From Candidatus Aminicenantota bacterium (lineage in GTDB: Bacteria; Acidobacteriota; Aminicenantia; UBA2199): DNA of 37,152 nt. Both the position numbers and the translations under genes were made by a program. The stretch's first letter is position 1, and each line of letters opens with the position of its first letter. The notes under the pieces were generated by a model. It made no database searches and was not told where the DNA came from. It worked only from the letters and a program-made list of their open reading frames with translations. The stretch is taken from NCBI GenBank assembly GCA_030610885.1, contig JAUWQW010000012.1, positions 1-37,152 of the forward strand, in the 5' to 3' direction. Positions 7,774 through 16,573 of this stretch are shown here, piece after piece.

Positions 7774-8510
7774 TTGAATTAAAAAATGTATCCAAATCTT
7801 TTGGAAGTAATAGTGTGTTAAAATCCTTGAACCTTAAAGTATGTAAAGGTGAAAACATTACAATTATTGGACAGAGTGGAAGTGGTAAAAGTGTATTAAT
7901 CAAGCATATTATAGGGTTGCTTAAACCTGATGCTGGAGAGATTTTTATTGATGGAATTGAGATAACAACATTAAAAGAGAAAAAATTGTTTAAACTTATT
8001 GAAAAATTTGGTATGGTGTTTCAGGGGGGTGCTTTGTTTGATTCTTTAACTGTTGGAGAGAATATTGCGTTTGGAATAAGAGAAAAAAAAGATAAGCATG
8101 AAATTAACGGGATTGTCAATGAGAGTCTCGATAATGTCGGGCTTCCTGGAATTTCAGATTTAATGCCTTCAGAGCTAAGTGGAGGAATGAAAAAGAGAGT
8201 GTCAATTGCAAGAGCAATTGCAAAAAAGCCAAAAATTATAATGTATGATGAACCTACAACTGGTCTTGATCCTATAATGGCTGATGTTATAAATGAACTT
8301 GTTATAAAAGTAGGTGAAATGCCAGGTATAACTTCAATAATTATTACTCATGATATGGTAAGTGCTTATAAAGTATCAAAACGAATTGCAGTGCTATATG
8401 ATGGGAAAATAATTGAAACAGGTTTACCTGAGGATATAAAGAACACAAAAAATGAAATAGTAAGACAATTTATAGAGGGACGATCCGAAGGCCCAATTAA
8501 ATTAAGGTAG
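7770..8510 (+). CDS. mlaF: MlaF-type ATPase of a phospholipid ABC transporter
   Basis: Cytosolic ATP-binding subunit (246 residues) that powers the MlaE permease. Walker A GQSGSGKS (34-41), a Q-loop VFQGGALFDSLTV, the ABC signature LSGGMKKRVSIARA, Walker B IIMYDEPTTGLDP and the H-loop IITHD are intact. The GGALFDSLTVGENIAF stretch is typical of MlaF/Ttg2A rather than generic ABC ATPases. Overlaps mlaE by ATGA and is followed after four bases by the MCE-domain gene. Confidence 0.94.
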   Translation: MIELKNVSKSFGSNSVLKSLNLKVCKGENITIIGQSGSGKSVLIKHIIGLLKPDAGEIFIDGIEITTLKEKKLFKLIEKFGMVFQGGALFDSLTVGENIAFGIREKKDKHEINGIVNESLDNVGLPGISDLMPSELSGGMKKRVSIARAIAKKPKIIMYDEPTTGLDPIMADVINELVIKVGEMPGITSIIITHDMVSAYKVSKRIAVLYDGKIIETGLPEDIKNTKNEIVRQFIEGRSEGPIKLR

Positions 8511-8514
8511 AAAG

Positions 8515-9834
8515 ATGAAAAAAGAATTAAAAATAGGAATTTTTGTTATTATTGTTTTTATCATATTTTTTTATTTTATAATTAAAACAGAATCAGTTAC
8601 ATCGATTTTATATAAAAAGAACACTTATAGCATTTATGCTAAGTTTTCAAATGTTTCAGGTGTATATGAAGGTGCTCCTGTTAGATTAGCTGGAATTAAG
8701 ATTGGGCTTGTTAGTAGTATTAAATTAAAGAAAAATAAAGCAGTTTTAAAAATGCTTATGAAAGATAAATACGAAATAACTGATGATGCAAGGGCAATGG
8801 TTACATCAATAGGGATTGTTGGTGAGAAGTTTATTGAAATAGTATACAGGGAGGAATTTAGAACAAAAAATCCAAAAGTAATAGAGAATGAAGGAGAGCT
8901 GAGAAGTGTAGACACTTTTGATCTTGATGCTTTGAGTGGTAAGCTAAATGATATTACTAACAAGGTCTCAACTGTCTTGGATTCTGTTAATGATATAATC
9001 TCAGATAAATATTCCAAAGAGTCGATAAAAGTAACATTAGCAAATATTAGAGAAATTACTAATAATCTAAAAGAACTCTCTGGTAAAGATAGTAAGATTC
9101 AAGGAGTATTAGGTAATTTTCATACCTTATCGTTAAAATTAAAAGAAACCACGGGTTCGTTAAGTGAATTTGTGACAAATTTAGATAAATCTTTTTATAA
9201 TGATAAAGACGGAATTATTAATAGTTTGCAATCAGCTTCAAAAAGAATAGATAATATTGCAAAAGATTTAAAAACTATTGTTAAAGAGATTGGAGAAGGT
9301 AAAGGAACCGCAGGTAAATTAATAAAAGATGAAGGGTTGTATAAAAAGATAGACAATTCTATTGATTCGGTAAATTCAATCTTAAAAGAAATTGAAAAGA
9401 AAAAGGATGATTTGAGTAAAGCCAGGTTTAAGTATAATATTGGGATTGACTATTTTACTGATTATGAAAGAGCAAGGTTTTCTCTGGGTTTAAATCTGAA
9501 TTTAAATAAATTTGTGTTTTTAACAAGAGTTAATGAAGATCCTGAATCAGGTGACCCACGTTTTTCAGCAATGTTAGGAAAGAAATATGGGGATGTTTCT
9601 TTTGTTGGGGGACTTGTTGATTCTGAGTTAGGTGCAGCCATTTATTTTGATTTTATTAAGAGCAGATTGAGTTTTGGAGTTGAAGCTTCACAATTTTATA
9701 GACAGGATAACCCCAGATTAAAAACTATAATCTCATTTTCTCTTAGAAAAAATATAAATCTTTGTGCAGGTTATGAAGATGTTCTTAATAAAGATCAAAG
9801 GAGATTTCTTTTAGGAATTTCTATGTCAAACTAA
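8515..9834 (+). CDS. mlaD: MlaD-type MCE protein with helical stalk and C-terminal beta domain
   Basis: The substrate-binding MCE component of the Mla system, unusually long at 439 residues (E. coli MlaD is about 180). One N-terminal membrane anchor (about 6-25) is followed by an MCE domain (about 38-120, with VSGVYEGAPVRLAGIKIGLV), a long helical region (about 125-300, including GEGKGTAGKLIKDEGLYKK) and a beta-rich C-terminal part (about 305-439). That part holds roughly ten alternating strands with short turns and ends near the C-terminus, like a small outer-membrane barrel. Long MlaD proteins of this type are known in some diderm Firmicutes and proposed to bridge the envelope by themselves. 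No MlaA, MlaB or MlaC gene is adjacent, which fits. Confidence 0.88.
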   Translation: MKKELKIGIFVIIVFIIFFYFIIKTESVTSILYKKNTYSIYAKFSNVSGVYEGAPVRLAGIKIGLVSSIKLKKNKAVLKMLMKDKYEITDDARAMVTSIGIVGEKFIEIVYREEFRTKNPKVIENEGELRSVDTFDLDALSGKLNDITNKVSTVLDSVNDIISDKYSKESIKVTLANIREITNNLKELSGKDSKIQGVLGNFHTLSLKLKETTGSLSEFVTNLDKSFYNDKDGIINSLQSASKRIDNIAKDLKTIVKEIGEGKGTAGKLIKDEGLYKKIDNSIDSVNSILKEIEKKKDDLSKARFKYNIGIDYFTDYERARFSLGLNLNLNKFVFLTRVNEDPESGDPRFSAMLGKKYGDVSFVGGLVDSELGAAIYFDFIKSRLSFGVEASQFYRQDNPRLKTIISFSLRKNINLCAGYEDVLNKDQRRFLLGISMSN

Positions 9835-9890
9835 TAAAAGCTTTATATTTATAAATCATTTAAAATTGTAATTTGTTTTGTGTAAAAAAA

Positions 9891-9920
9891 TGAAACCTTT
9901 TGTTTTAATTTCGCATCTAA
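9891..9920 (+). promoter_or_regulatory. ECF-type promoter in front of the sigma-factor gene
   Basis: TGAAACCTTTT at 9891-9901 resembles the -35 element of ECF sigma factors (TGAAAC or GGAAC followed by T-rich DNA). CGCATCTAA at 9912-9920 gives a -10-like element after 15 bases. The expected transcription start is at or just before the ATG at 9926. Autoregulation by the downstream sigma factor is inferred. Confidence 0.5.
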
Positions 9921-9925
9921 TTTAA

Positions 9926-10480
9926 ATGGCAAAAGTTTTATATAAAAATACGGAGGAGTTGCTTGAAGGATTAAAAAAAAAGGATAATGGAGCTTTTAAA
10001 GAGGTTATGTATTTATATAAGAATAAAATTTATAATTATTTGAAGTTTTTAGTTAATAATGATGAAGTTGCTGAAGAATTGACTCAGGATACATTTGTTA
10101 AGGTTTATTTCAAAGCATATTCTATTCATACAAATAATCTAACAACCTGGATATATAAAATCGCAACAAATCTGGCTAGAAGTGAGTTTAGAAAAAAGAG
10201 AATAAGATATTTTTTTTCGTTGTCTGATGTAGAGAATTATTGTTTTTCATATGAAACTTCTATTGAAGATCAGGAACTGCTTAAGCATTTAATGTCTACT
10301 CTTCAAGAGAAATATAGAATACCAGTTATTATGAAAGAGATTGATAATTTTACATTTGAAGATATATCGAATATTTTAAATAAACCAATAGGTACTGTTA
10401 AAACTCTTGTTTTTCGAGGTAAAAATCAATTAAAAGAAAATTTATATAAATTAATTGGAGAAAAAAATGAAAAATATTGA
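9926..10480 (+). CDS. ECF-subfamily RNA polymerase sigma factor
   Basis: A 184-residue sigma factor with only regions 2 and 4, typical of extracytoplasmic-function sigmas. Region 2 (about 20-90) shows AFKEVMYLYKNKIYNYL, EELTQDTFVKVYFKAY and TTWIYKIATNLARSEFRKKR. Region 4 (about 120-175) shows LQEKYRIPVIMKEIDNFTFEDISNIL and KPIGTVKTLVFRGKNQLKENL. The ATG has no useful Shine-Dalgarno, and an ECF-like promoter ends about five bases upstream, so the message may be leaderless. It overlaps the next gene by 14 nt; that gene encodes a likely membrane regulator. Confidence 0.93.
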   Translation: MAKVLYKNTEELLEGLKKKDNGAFKEVMYLYKNKIYNYLKFLVNNDEVAEELTQDTFVKVYFKAYSIHTNNLTTWIYKIATNLARSEFRKKRIRYFFSLSDVENYCFSYETSIEDQELLKHLMSTLQEKYRIPVIMKEIDNFTFEDISNILNKPIGTVKTLVFRGKNQLKENLYKLIGEKNEKY

Positions 10481-10814
10481 TGAGTTATTAAGAAATATTT
10501 CAACAGAAAGTGGTCTGAGAGAGGATTTTGAGACAAAAGTTTATTCAAAGATAAAGATAAAAAAATCACATAAGAAAATAACCTACATTGCATCTTTTAT
10601 GTTTTTGTGTATTGCGATTTTTATGGGATATTTTTTCTTTATTCAGGATAAAGGAGAGCCAGAAATATTAAATGCAAAATCTGATAAATTGATTGAAAAA
10701 GAAGAAATCCCAATTATAGAAGATATTTACTTTGCGTCGTATGATGATAGAGCTAATTATGCTATAGAACAGATTTCAATAGATGAAGAAGAAGATAAAG
10801 ATAATGAAATTTAA
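10467..10814 (+). CDS. Short single-pass membrane protein, probable anti-sigma factor
   Basis: 115 residues: a cytosolic N-terminus of about 45 (NIDELLRNISTESGLREDFETKV), one membrane segment (ITYIASFMFLCIAIFMGYFFF) and a short acidic outer part ending EEDKDNEI. Position directly after, and overlapping, an ECF sigma gene with this topology is the classic anti-sigma arrangement. The usual zinc-binding HxxxCxxC is absent, so it is not a ZAS-type protein and the role is inferred from context. Start chosen at ATG 10467 because GGAG (10457-10460) lies six bases upstream; a TTG at 10455 is less likely. Confidence 0.6.
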   Translation: MKNIDELLRNISTESGLREDFETKVYSKIKIKKSHKKITYIASFMFLCIAIFMGYFFFIQDKGEPEILNAKSDKLIEKEEIPIIEDIYFASYDDRANYAIEQISIDEEEDKDNEI

Positions 10815-10876
10815 ATTATAAAAATTTTATTTAATAGTTGATTTTTTTTCTTTTATAGTTTATATTAATAAATAAA

Positions 10877-11206
10877 ATGAAAGAAAGAAGAAAATTTGTA
10901 CGTCTTAAGATCAATTATAAAGTTGATTATTCTGAGCTTAATAAAAATGGGGAGCTCCTTGATAAAGGAGAATCTCAAACCGAAAATGTATCAAAAGGTG
11001 GATTACGTTTAAAACTTGATAAGTTTATTAAAGAAGGAGCAATTTTGGATCTTAAGATATACAATACATCTTATAAAAAACCGATAGATTGTAATGCCAG
11101 AATTATCTGGATGAAAAAAATGACAGATAATTGTTTTGTGTATGGGCTGGATTTTACCAGGATTGGATGGACTGAAAGTGATAAATTATTAGAAAAACCG
11201 AATTAA
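10877..11206 (+). CDS. PilZ-domain protein, probable cyclic di-GMP receptor
   Basis: A single PilZ domain of 109 residues. The two cyclic di-GMP contact motifs are visible: RxxxR in RKFVR (5-9) and NxSxxG in NVSKGG. The remaining beta-barrel pattern ends with VYGLDFTRI, typical of the family. Such stand-alone PilZ proteins couple cyclic di-GMP to motility or envelope processes through a partner that cannot be named here. It follows the sigma/anti-sigma pair after about 60 bases and may be cotranscribed with it. It converges on era. Confidence 0.85.
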   Translation: MKERRKFVRLKINYKVDYSELNKNGELLDKGESQTENVSKGGLRLKLDKFIKEGAILDLKIYNTSYKKPIDCNARIIWMKKMTDNCFVYGLDFTRIGWTESDKLLEKPN

Positions 11207-11209
11207 AAA

Positions 11210-11221
11210 AAAGCATGCTTT
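11210..11221. terminator. Short palindrome between convergent genes
   Basis: AAAGCATGCTTT is a perfect 12-base palindrome between the convergent ends of the PilZ gene (11206) and era (11244), in an A/T-rich run. It could act as a weak bidirectional terminator, but the stem is short and has only four G/C positions. Confidence 0.25.
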
Positions 11222-11243
11222 ATTGTAGAGATAGTGTACACTT

Positions 11244-12128
11244 TTATGTAAAAATCTCTTTTAAGATTTGATCTGAGTTTCTCCAGTTAGGGACGATTTT
11301 AACGAATAAATCTAAGAATACTTTCTTTTCAAAATAATTTTCAATATCAATTCTTGCTGATTTGCCAATTTCTTTTATCAAATTGCCTTTTTTACCTACT
11401 ATTATCTTTTTTTGAGAGTGTGACTCAACATAGATTTCTGCTCTAACATAAAATAGCTTGTTTTTATCTTTAATTTCCTCAACCTTTACTGTTGTTGTAA
11501 AAGGAAGTTCATCATATGTTAAGTTCAAAAGCTTTTCACGTATCAATTCTGAAATAAAGAATTTTTCTGTTTGGAGTGTATATTTTTCTTCTGGATAGAA
11601 ATATTCATTTTCAGGTAAATATTTGTAAATAAGATCTTCAAGCAAAGAAATATTGAGTCCATGTAGAGCTGATATAGGTATGATTTCATCCCAATTGTGT
11701 ATATCTTTAAAAAAATTAATTCTTTCAAGAACCTTTGCTTTTTTGTATTTATCAATTTTATTTATTACAAGGAATGTTGTTTTGTTAATTTTTTTTATTA
11801 TATTTAAAGTGAATTTATCTTCTCTTTTGTCATCAATATCTATGAAATATAGGATAATATCAGTATCGAGGAAGGAGTTGTGTACGTCTCTCATCATCTT
11901 TTCATTAAGTTTGAAATGTGGTTTATGAATTCCAGGTGAATCAAAAAAGACAATCTGTCCTTTATTAGTTGTTTTTATGCCCAGAATTTGTCTTCTGGTT
12001 GTCTGGGGCTTGTCTGAGACTATTGAGACTTTTTTTTCTAATATGTAATTTAAAAATGTTGATTTTCCAACATTGGTTCTACCTATTAAAGCAACATATC
12101 CAGAGTGTATGATCTTATTCTTTTTCAT
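11244..12128 (-). CDS. era: GTPase Era
   Basis: Era (294 residues) is an essential GTPase that binds the 3' end of 16S rRNA during 30S maturation. G1 GRTNVGKS (16-23), G2 in SDKPQTTRRQ, G3 DSPGIHKP, G4 NKID and G5 ISALHG are all present. The C-terminal KH domain contains IVGKKGNLIKEIGKSARIDIE. Length and motifs are normal. The gene overlaps the upstream CBS-domain gene by 14 nt on the same strand, and the RBS is inside that gene. Confidence 0.96.
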   Translation of the reverse strand: MKKNKIIHSGYVALIGRTNVGKSTFLNYILEKKVSIVSDKPQTTRRQILGIKTTNKGQIVFFDSPGIHKPHFKLNEKMMRDVHNSFLDTDIILYFIDIDDKREDKFTLNIIKKINKTTFLVINKIDKYKKAKVLERINFFKDIHNWDEIIPISALHGLNISLLEDLIYKYLPENEYFYPEEKYTLQTEKFFISELIREKLLNLTYDELPFTTTVKVEEIKDKNKLFYVRAEIYVESHSQKKIIVGKKGNLIKEIGKSARIDIENYFEKKVFLDLFVKIVPNWRNSDQILKEIFT

Positions 12129-13329
12129 TATAAATTTTTATTTTTTTTATTCTATTTTTTTCAATATTAATTACTTCAAATGTGAAATTTTTAATTACAA
12201 CTTTATCAAATTCATCAGGAATCTTTCCTAATTTGAAGCTTATTAATCCAGCTACAGTTTGATAGTCTTCATCTTCATCTATTTTGATGTTTAATTTATC
12301 TTGAAGTGCATCAATGTCTGTATCACCTTTGACTATAAAATAATCTTTTTCTTTAATAATCTGCTCAATATCTTCATCATACTCATCTTTTATTTCACCA
12401 ACAATTTCTTCAATAATATCTTCCATTGTTACAACCCCAGAAATGCCTCCAAATTCATCTACTACAACTGCGAATTTTTGCTTGGATTTTTGAAGTTCCT
12501 TTAAAAGTTCAGATATTCTCATTGTTTCAGGGATAAAAAAAGCAGGCCTCAATATTTCATTTAAGTTGAAATCCTTTTTGTGTAAGTAATTGAATACATC
12601 TTTTAAAAGTATAATGCCTTCAATATTATCTATTCTATCTGAAATAACGGGATATCTTGATTTTTTGTTTTTATTGATAGTTTTCACTAGTTCATTAAGG
12701 TTGGTATTAATATTTACATAAATCATATCAACTCTTGGGGTCATTATCTCTTTGACTAATGTGTCACTAAAATCAATAACGCTTTCTATCATCTCTTTGT
12801 CTTCTTTTTCTAAAACTCCTTCTTTAGTACTTTCTTCAAAAAAAATTTCAAGTTCTTTCTCACTTATATCATCTTGATCATTTTCTCTATTTTCTGGGTT
12901 CTTTTTAATTAAAGATGAAAAGATGATGTTAGCAGGATAGAAGAATAGCCATGGGATTTGATATAAAGGAATCAATTTTTTTAAAATTGATTCCTTATTA
13001 AAATAGGCTATGATATAAAGCAAAAAATTAAATAAAAATAAGAATATAAGAATTAGCAAAATAACTCTATTAATTGGGTTTGGAATTAAATTTTTTAATA
13101 CAAAAAAAGAGTAAATAAATAGAATTAATTGAAAACAGAATGAAAACGCCCTTATGGAGTTTATAAACATTTCATATTTCTGTACAAAATTAAATTTATT
13201 TATTTTATCATTGTTAAGATCATTTAAAAAACCGGCTAAAGATATTTTTGAGAAGCTTTTAAAACTAATTTCAAAAATATAAGATAGTATTGTCAATATT
13301 AAAATCATTGAGATTAAAAAAAAATCCAT
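12115..13329 (-). CDS. CorC/HlyC-family membrane protein with paired CBS domains
   Basis: 404 residues. The N-terminal part (about 1-140) has three or four hydrophobic helices. A CBS pair (about 196-315) starts at KEIMTPRVDMIYV and includes VVVDEFGGISGVVTMEDIIEEIVGEI, characteristic of the hemolysin-C/CorC group. A C-terminal CorC_HlyC-type domain follows (about 325-400, DYFIVKGDTDIDALQDKL). Members are linked to divalent-cation efflux or sensing; the ion is not predictable. The membrane part is less conserved than a standard DUF21 domain. AAGGAG lies 13 bases upstream of the ATG. Overlap with era suggests cotranscription. Confidence 0.85.
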   Translation of the reverse strand: MDFFLISMILILTILSYIFEISFKSFSKISLAGFLNDLNNDKINKFNFVQKYEMFINSIRAFSFCFQLILFIYSFFVLKNLIPNPINRVILLILIFLFLFNFLLYIIAYFNKESILKKLIPLYQIPWLFFYPANIIFSSLIKKNPENRENDQDDISEKELEIFFEESTKEGVLEKEDKEMIESVIDFSDTLVKEIMTPRVDMIYVNINTNLNELVKTINKNKKSRYPVISDRIDNIEGIILLKDVFNYLHKKDFNLNEILRPAFFIPETMRISELLKELQKSKQKFAVVVDEFGGISGVVTMEDIIEEIVGEIKDEYDEDIEQIIKEKDYFIVKGDTDIDALQDKLNIKIDEDEDYQTVAGLISFKLGKIPDEFDKVVIKNFTFEVINIEKNRIKKIKIYNEKE

Positions 13330-13502
13330 TAATTGTGGCTCCTTGTACTAAAAAATATTTCATTTTATGCCTTATTATTTTTCCTGAAATAGTTTATAAT
13401 TATATCATATTCACAATTTTTGTAAATACCTGGTTATAAGGCTTTCCTATATAAAATCAATGTTATGTTTGGCTTTTTTTAATTTTAAAATATTAATTAG
13501 TT

Positions 13503-14939
13503 TTACTTTTTTACTAAATTCTGTAGAAAGGAAAAAACAGGGTTAACTGTTAGAGAGATCATCATTCCAATTGTTCCTGCTTGTGGTGAGGGTATTTTAT
13601 AAATGAAATAAAGGCTCATACAGGCTAAAAGTCCCAGGAGAGATGAAGAAATCGCACCAAATTTAGTCATCTTTTTTGATAAAATTCCCCAGACAAAGGG
13701 GCCGAGGAAAATTGAACCTATAGCTCCCCAGGATATCCCAAGGATTGCTACTATTGTATCAAAATTTACATAGGCAAGTATAACTGACATAAGAATAAAG
13801 AATAGGTTCATTACCCTCATTAAAGTTGTCAGATTTTTATCTGAAATACCCTTTTTTATAAATCCTGCATAAAAATCCTTTGCATAAGATGAACTTGAAA
13901 CAAGTACAATAGCTGCAAGAGTTGACATTGAGGCTGAGAGAATTAACAACAGGATAAGAACAGACAGTGATTCAGGTATTACTTTTGATAACAATTCTGG
14001 CATTAGTATGTCGTAAACGGGTTTTCCATCTAAAAAAACATTTGGATTTGCATTAGGTGATAAAAAGATTCTTGTAGTAGAGCCTATAAAATAAGCAACT
14101 CCTCCAATTAGTATGGCAAAAAATGTTGATGCAATCATGCCAGTTCTTACAGACTTTTTATCCTTTATTGCATAGAACTTCTGGATCAGTTGAGGCATTG
14201 CAAAAGGAGCAACACTTGTAAGAAATGCTAAAGAAAAGAGAGGCCAGAATCCCGGGGGTCCGATCACCTGAGTTAATTTTGGACTTATCTTTGAAAGCAT
14301 TTCAGTGATATTTATCAATCCATTCGCCTTATTGAGTGTGCTGAATAACAAGATACAGACTCCTATTGTCATAATTATTCCAAACATTGTATCAATCATT
14401 GCTATGGATTTATATCCACCCAAAACCATATAAATTGCAGTAAATAACCCGATAAAAGCAAGCGCCTGCCAGTATTCAATCCCAAAATTTGATTTGAATA
14501 AATAGGACAACCCCATAAATACTGCAGCAGAATAGGGGATCATAAAGATGAAAATAGAAATAGAGCCAAATAGTTTTAAAAATTTACTATTGTAACGTTT
14601 TTCAAGGAATTCATTCATTGTGGATATTTTGTATTCAACAGACATTTTTTTTATTTTCCAACCAAGTAGGCCCCAGACTCCAAGGACTCCAACAAAGGCA
14701 TTAAAAAAAGCTACCCATAGCCCTGAATATCCGAAATTCCATCCTATTTTACCTGCAAATCCAATAAAGAGGACTGCTGAAAAATATGCTGTGCCATAGG
14801 AGAAAGCAGTCATCCATGGGCCGACTTTACCCCCTCCCAAAAAAAAGTCTGAAAATGATTTGGTTTTTCTTAAACCTATTACACCAAAAGCAATGATCAT
14901 TATTGAATACAATGCAATAACAATAATTTTAGCAGCCAT
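13503..14939 (-). CDS. Sodium/solute symporter (SSS family)
   Basis: An inner-membrane protein of 478 residues with about 13 hydrophobic helices, matching the SSS family (PutP, PanF, SglT). Family-like features are the FSDFFLGGGKVGPWMTAFSYGTAYFSAVLF region near residues 29-60 (helix 1), EYKISTMNEFLEKRY before helix 4, and LLLILSASMSTLAAIVLVSSSSYAKDF (about 330-358), the helix 8 sodium-site region. The substrate cannot be told from sequence. It is the second gene after an outer-membrane porin (58-base gap) and shares its promoter, so the two probably import the same compound. The divergent neighbours encode citrate-lyase-like subunits, which hints at a carboxylic acid. Confidence 0.88.
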   Translation of the reverse strand: MAAKIIVIALYSIMIIAFGVIGLRKTKSFSDFFLGGGKVGPWMTAFSYGTAYFSAVLFIGFAGKIGWNFGYSGLWVAFFNAFVGVLGVWGLLGWKIKKMSVEYKISTMNEFLEKRYNSKFLKLFGSISIFIFMIPYSAAVFMGLSYLFKSNFGIEYWQALAFIGLFTAIYMVLGGYKSIAMIDTMFGIIMTIGVCILLFSTLNKANGLINITEMLSKISPKLTQVIGPPGFWPLFSLAFLTSVAPFAMPQLIQKFYAIKDKKSVRTGMIASTFFAILIGGVAYFIGSTTRIFLSPNANPNVFLDGKPVYDILMPELLSKVIPESLSVLILLLILSASMSTLAAIVLVSSSSYAKDFYAGFIKKGISDKNLTTLMRVMNLFFILMSVILAYVNFDTIVAILGISWGAIGSIFLGPFVWGILSKKMTKFGAISSSLLGLLACMSLYFIYKIPSPQAGTIGMMISLTVNPVFSFLQNLVKK

Positions 14940-14997
14940 TTAAGTCTCCTTTAGATTTTTATTTTGAGAAAAACAAACTTAACATAGAATAAATTTA

Positions 14998-16287
14998 TCA
15001 GAAATTTAACATTAATTCAAACCTTAACCAGTTATATATGCTTGCTTCATCAAAATAGAAGTTCCCTGGATTAAAATTCTCCAATACAAAATGGCTGGTA
15101 AGATTGTTATTGATCTTAAAGGTAAGCTTTCCAATAATGAGATCCCCCCTTATTTTCCCTGTTCCTCCTGGGAAATTGTTCAAAGGTGCAGGGTGTTCAG
15201 CTCCCATATGGTAAAAAGAGAGTTTAAAATTAATTTTTTCTGAAAAAGTAGAAGAAAGTGTAAGATAAATTGAATTAAGGTTGCTCCAATATGCAACGCT
15301 ATTTTCTCTGATCAATGTATAAATGTATGATTCACTCCACTTGGGCCATCTTGAAAAAACAGGGTCCCATGCTTCTATTTTTTCTGTATTTGGATCATCT
15401 CCTGTCAGGAAGATCCCGCCAAATGTAACTTTATTCAGGATTGGTAAAATGTTTTCAGTGCTGTAATCAATATGAAAATAACCCCCAAAAGCTTTGCGTA
15501 TAAGATTACCATAGGATCCTGATTGAAGAGCACACTCAACTGTAAATCCAAGTTTTTCAGAAACTTGGGTTGTAATCCTGGCTCCAAATGTATCAATTTT
15601 AGATTTAATGGGGTAATTTTCATTAACATCAGTATCTTTTTTTATGTAATAAGCATCAATTCCGGTTTTATTAAGTTTTCCTGTGTAATATAATCCGATT
15701 CCTGTGTGAGTTTGCTCAATAAGATGCTGGTCACGGTTGTTCAATATAGGTAAAAGATCATCTTTTTCAGGTACGTAAGAATAAAATAAGATTATCTTAT
15801 GATCTGGGGACAATTTAAAATCAGCTCTTAAAGCATTAAAATAGGTAGATCTTGATCCGGTTAAAGGTTGTCCGTCAAAACATACAAAACCTTCTCCAAG
15901 CATGATGTTCTGTCTTCCTAAAGTAAGTGTTATTGGTAGGTTTAAAAGCTGTTTCCATTTAATGTAGAGTTGATCGAAAAAAATTTCATTAAAATTGAAT
16001 TTCTTGTCAGAAGGGGACAGGTAAACTCTGAACTCATTTGTAAGCCTAAGTCCCAGTTCAAATTTTATTGAAGGAAGGTATTCAAGAGAAAGACTTGTGC
16101 GATGGCGAGTAAAAGAATAGGTGCTATCTGAACTGTCATCAAGGTTTATTGCATTATCCCAACTAACAAAGCGGAACCTTTCATAAAAATTTATTTTGAG
16201 TTTTTGAGGTTTAATATTATAAGATATTAATGATGTTTTAAATAATAAAAGAGATATAATAAGAAATAATGTACTTTTCTTAAACAT
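14998..16287 (-). CDS. Outer-membrane porin, alginate-export-like beta-barrel
   Basis: A 429-residue protein with an N-terminal signal peptide (KKSTLFLIISLLLFKTSLISYN). The remainder is alternating beta strands, such as FYERFRFVSWDNA, ITLTLGRQNIMLGEGFVCFDGQPLTG and LTFKINNNLTSHFVLENF. The LTLGRQ...GEGF pattern is characteristic of the alginate_exp/AlgE-like family. It ends LRFELMLNF, with the C-terminal Phe expected for BAM substrates. Such porins in sodium-symporter operons are usually uptake channels rather than alginate exporters. Strong AAAGGAGG site and a perfect-consensus promoter upstream. Confidence 0.8.
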   Translation of the reverse strand: MFKKSTLFLIISLLLFKTSLISYNIKPQKLKINFYERFRFVSWDNAINLDDSSDSTYSFTRHRTSLSLEYLPSIKFELGLRLTNEFRVYLSPSDKKFNFNEIFFDQLYIKWKQLLNLPITLTLGRQNIMLGEGFVCFDGQPLTGSRSTYFNALRADFKLSPDHKIILFYSYVPEKDDLLPILNNRDQHLIEQTHTGIGLYYTGKLNKTGIDAYYIKKDTDVNENYPIKSKIDTFGARITTQVSEKLGFTVECALQSGSYGNLIRKAFGGYFHIDYSTENILPILNKVTFGGIFLTGDDPNTEKIEAWDPVFSRWPKWSESYIYTLIRENSVAYWSNLNSIYLTLSSTFSEKINFKLSFYHMGAEHPAPLNNFPGGTGKIRGDLIIGKLTFKINNNLTSHFVLENFNPGNFYFDEASIYNWLRFELMLNF

Positions 16288-16335
16288 ATATTTAACCTCC
16301 TTTAGCTATTTGCAAGTGAAGAATAAAGAGTTTGA

Positions 16336-16364
16336 ATTATAATTAAAATCAATAATTCTGTCAA
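16336..16364 (-). promoter_or_regulatory. Perfect-consensus sigma-70 promoter for porin-symporter
   Basis: On the minus strand TTGACA (16364-16359), exactly 17 bases, then TATAAT (16341-16336), followed by about 50 bases of leader with AAAGGAGG before the porin ATG. Both hexamers match the consensus exactly, the strongest promoter in the window. Confidence 0.85.
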
Positions 16365-16440
16365 ACATAAAGAGATAAACGGGAAAATGGGAGGATATCA
16401 ATAGTTAGATGTTTTATGGTTATAAATTTACTTTGTTTGT

Positions 16441-16469
16441 TTTATCGATTATTGAAATTATGTTATAAT
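16441..16469 (+). promoter_or_regulatory. Weak candidate promoter for the rightward citrate-lyase-like operon
   Basis: TATAAT at 16464-16469 with a poor -35 (TTTATC, 16441-16446) at 17 bases. It lies in the 286-base gap between divergent operons, about 105 bases before the first rightward gene. The rest of this gap is AT-rich with no clear operator that I could see. Confidence 0.3.
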
Positions 16470-16573
16470 AAAACTTACTTTAAATAGGTTTAATATATTT
16501 TGTAATTTTTTAATTATTGATGTGAGATTTATTAGATTTAGTAGATAATTTTTCAAAAGAGGGTATTTAAGAA

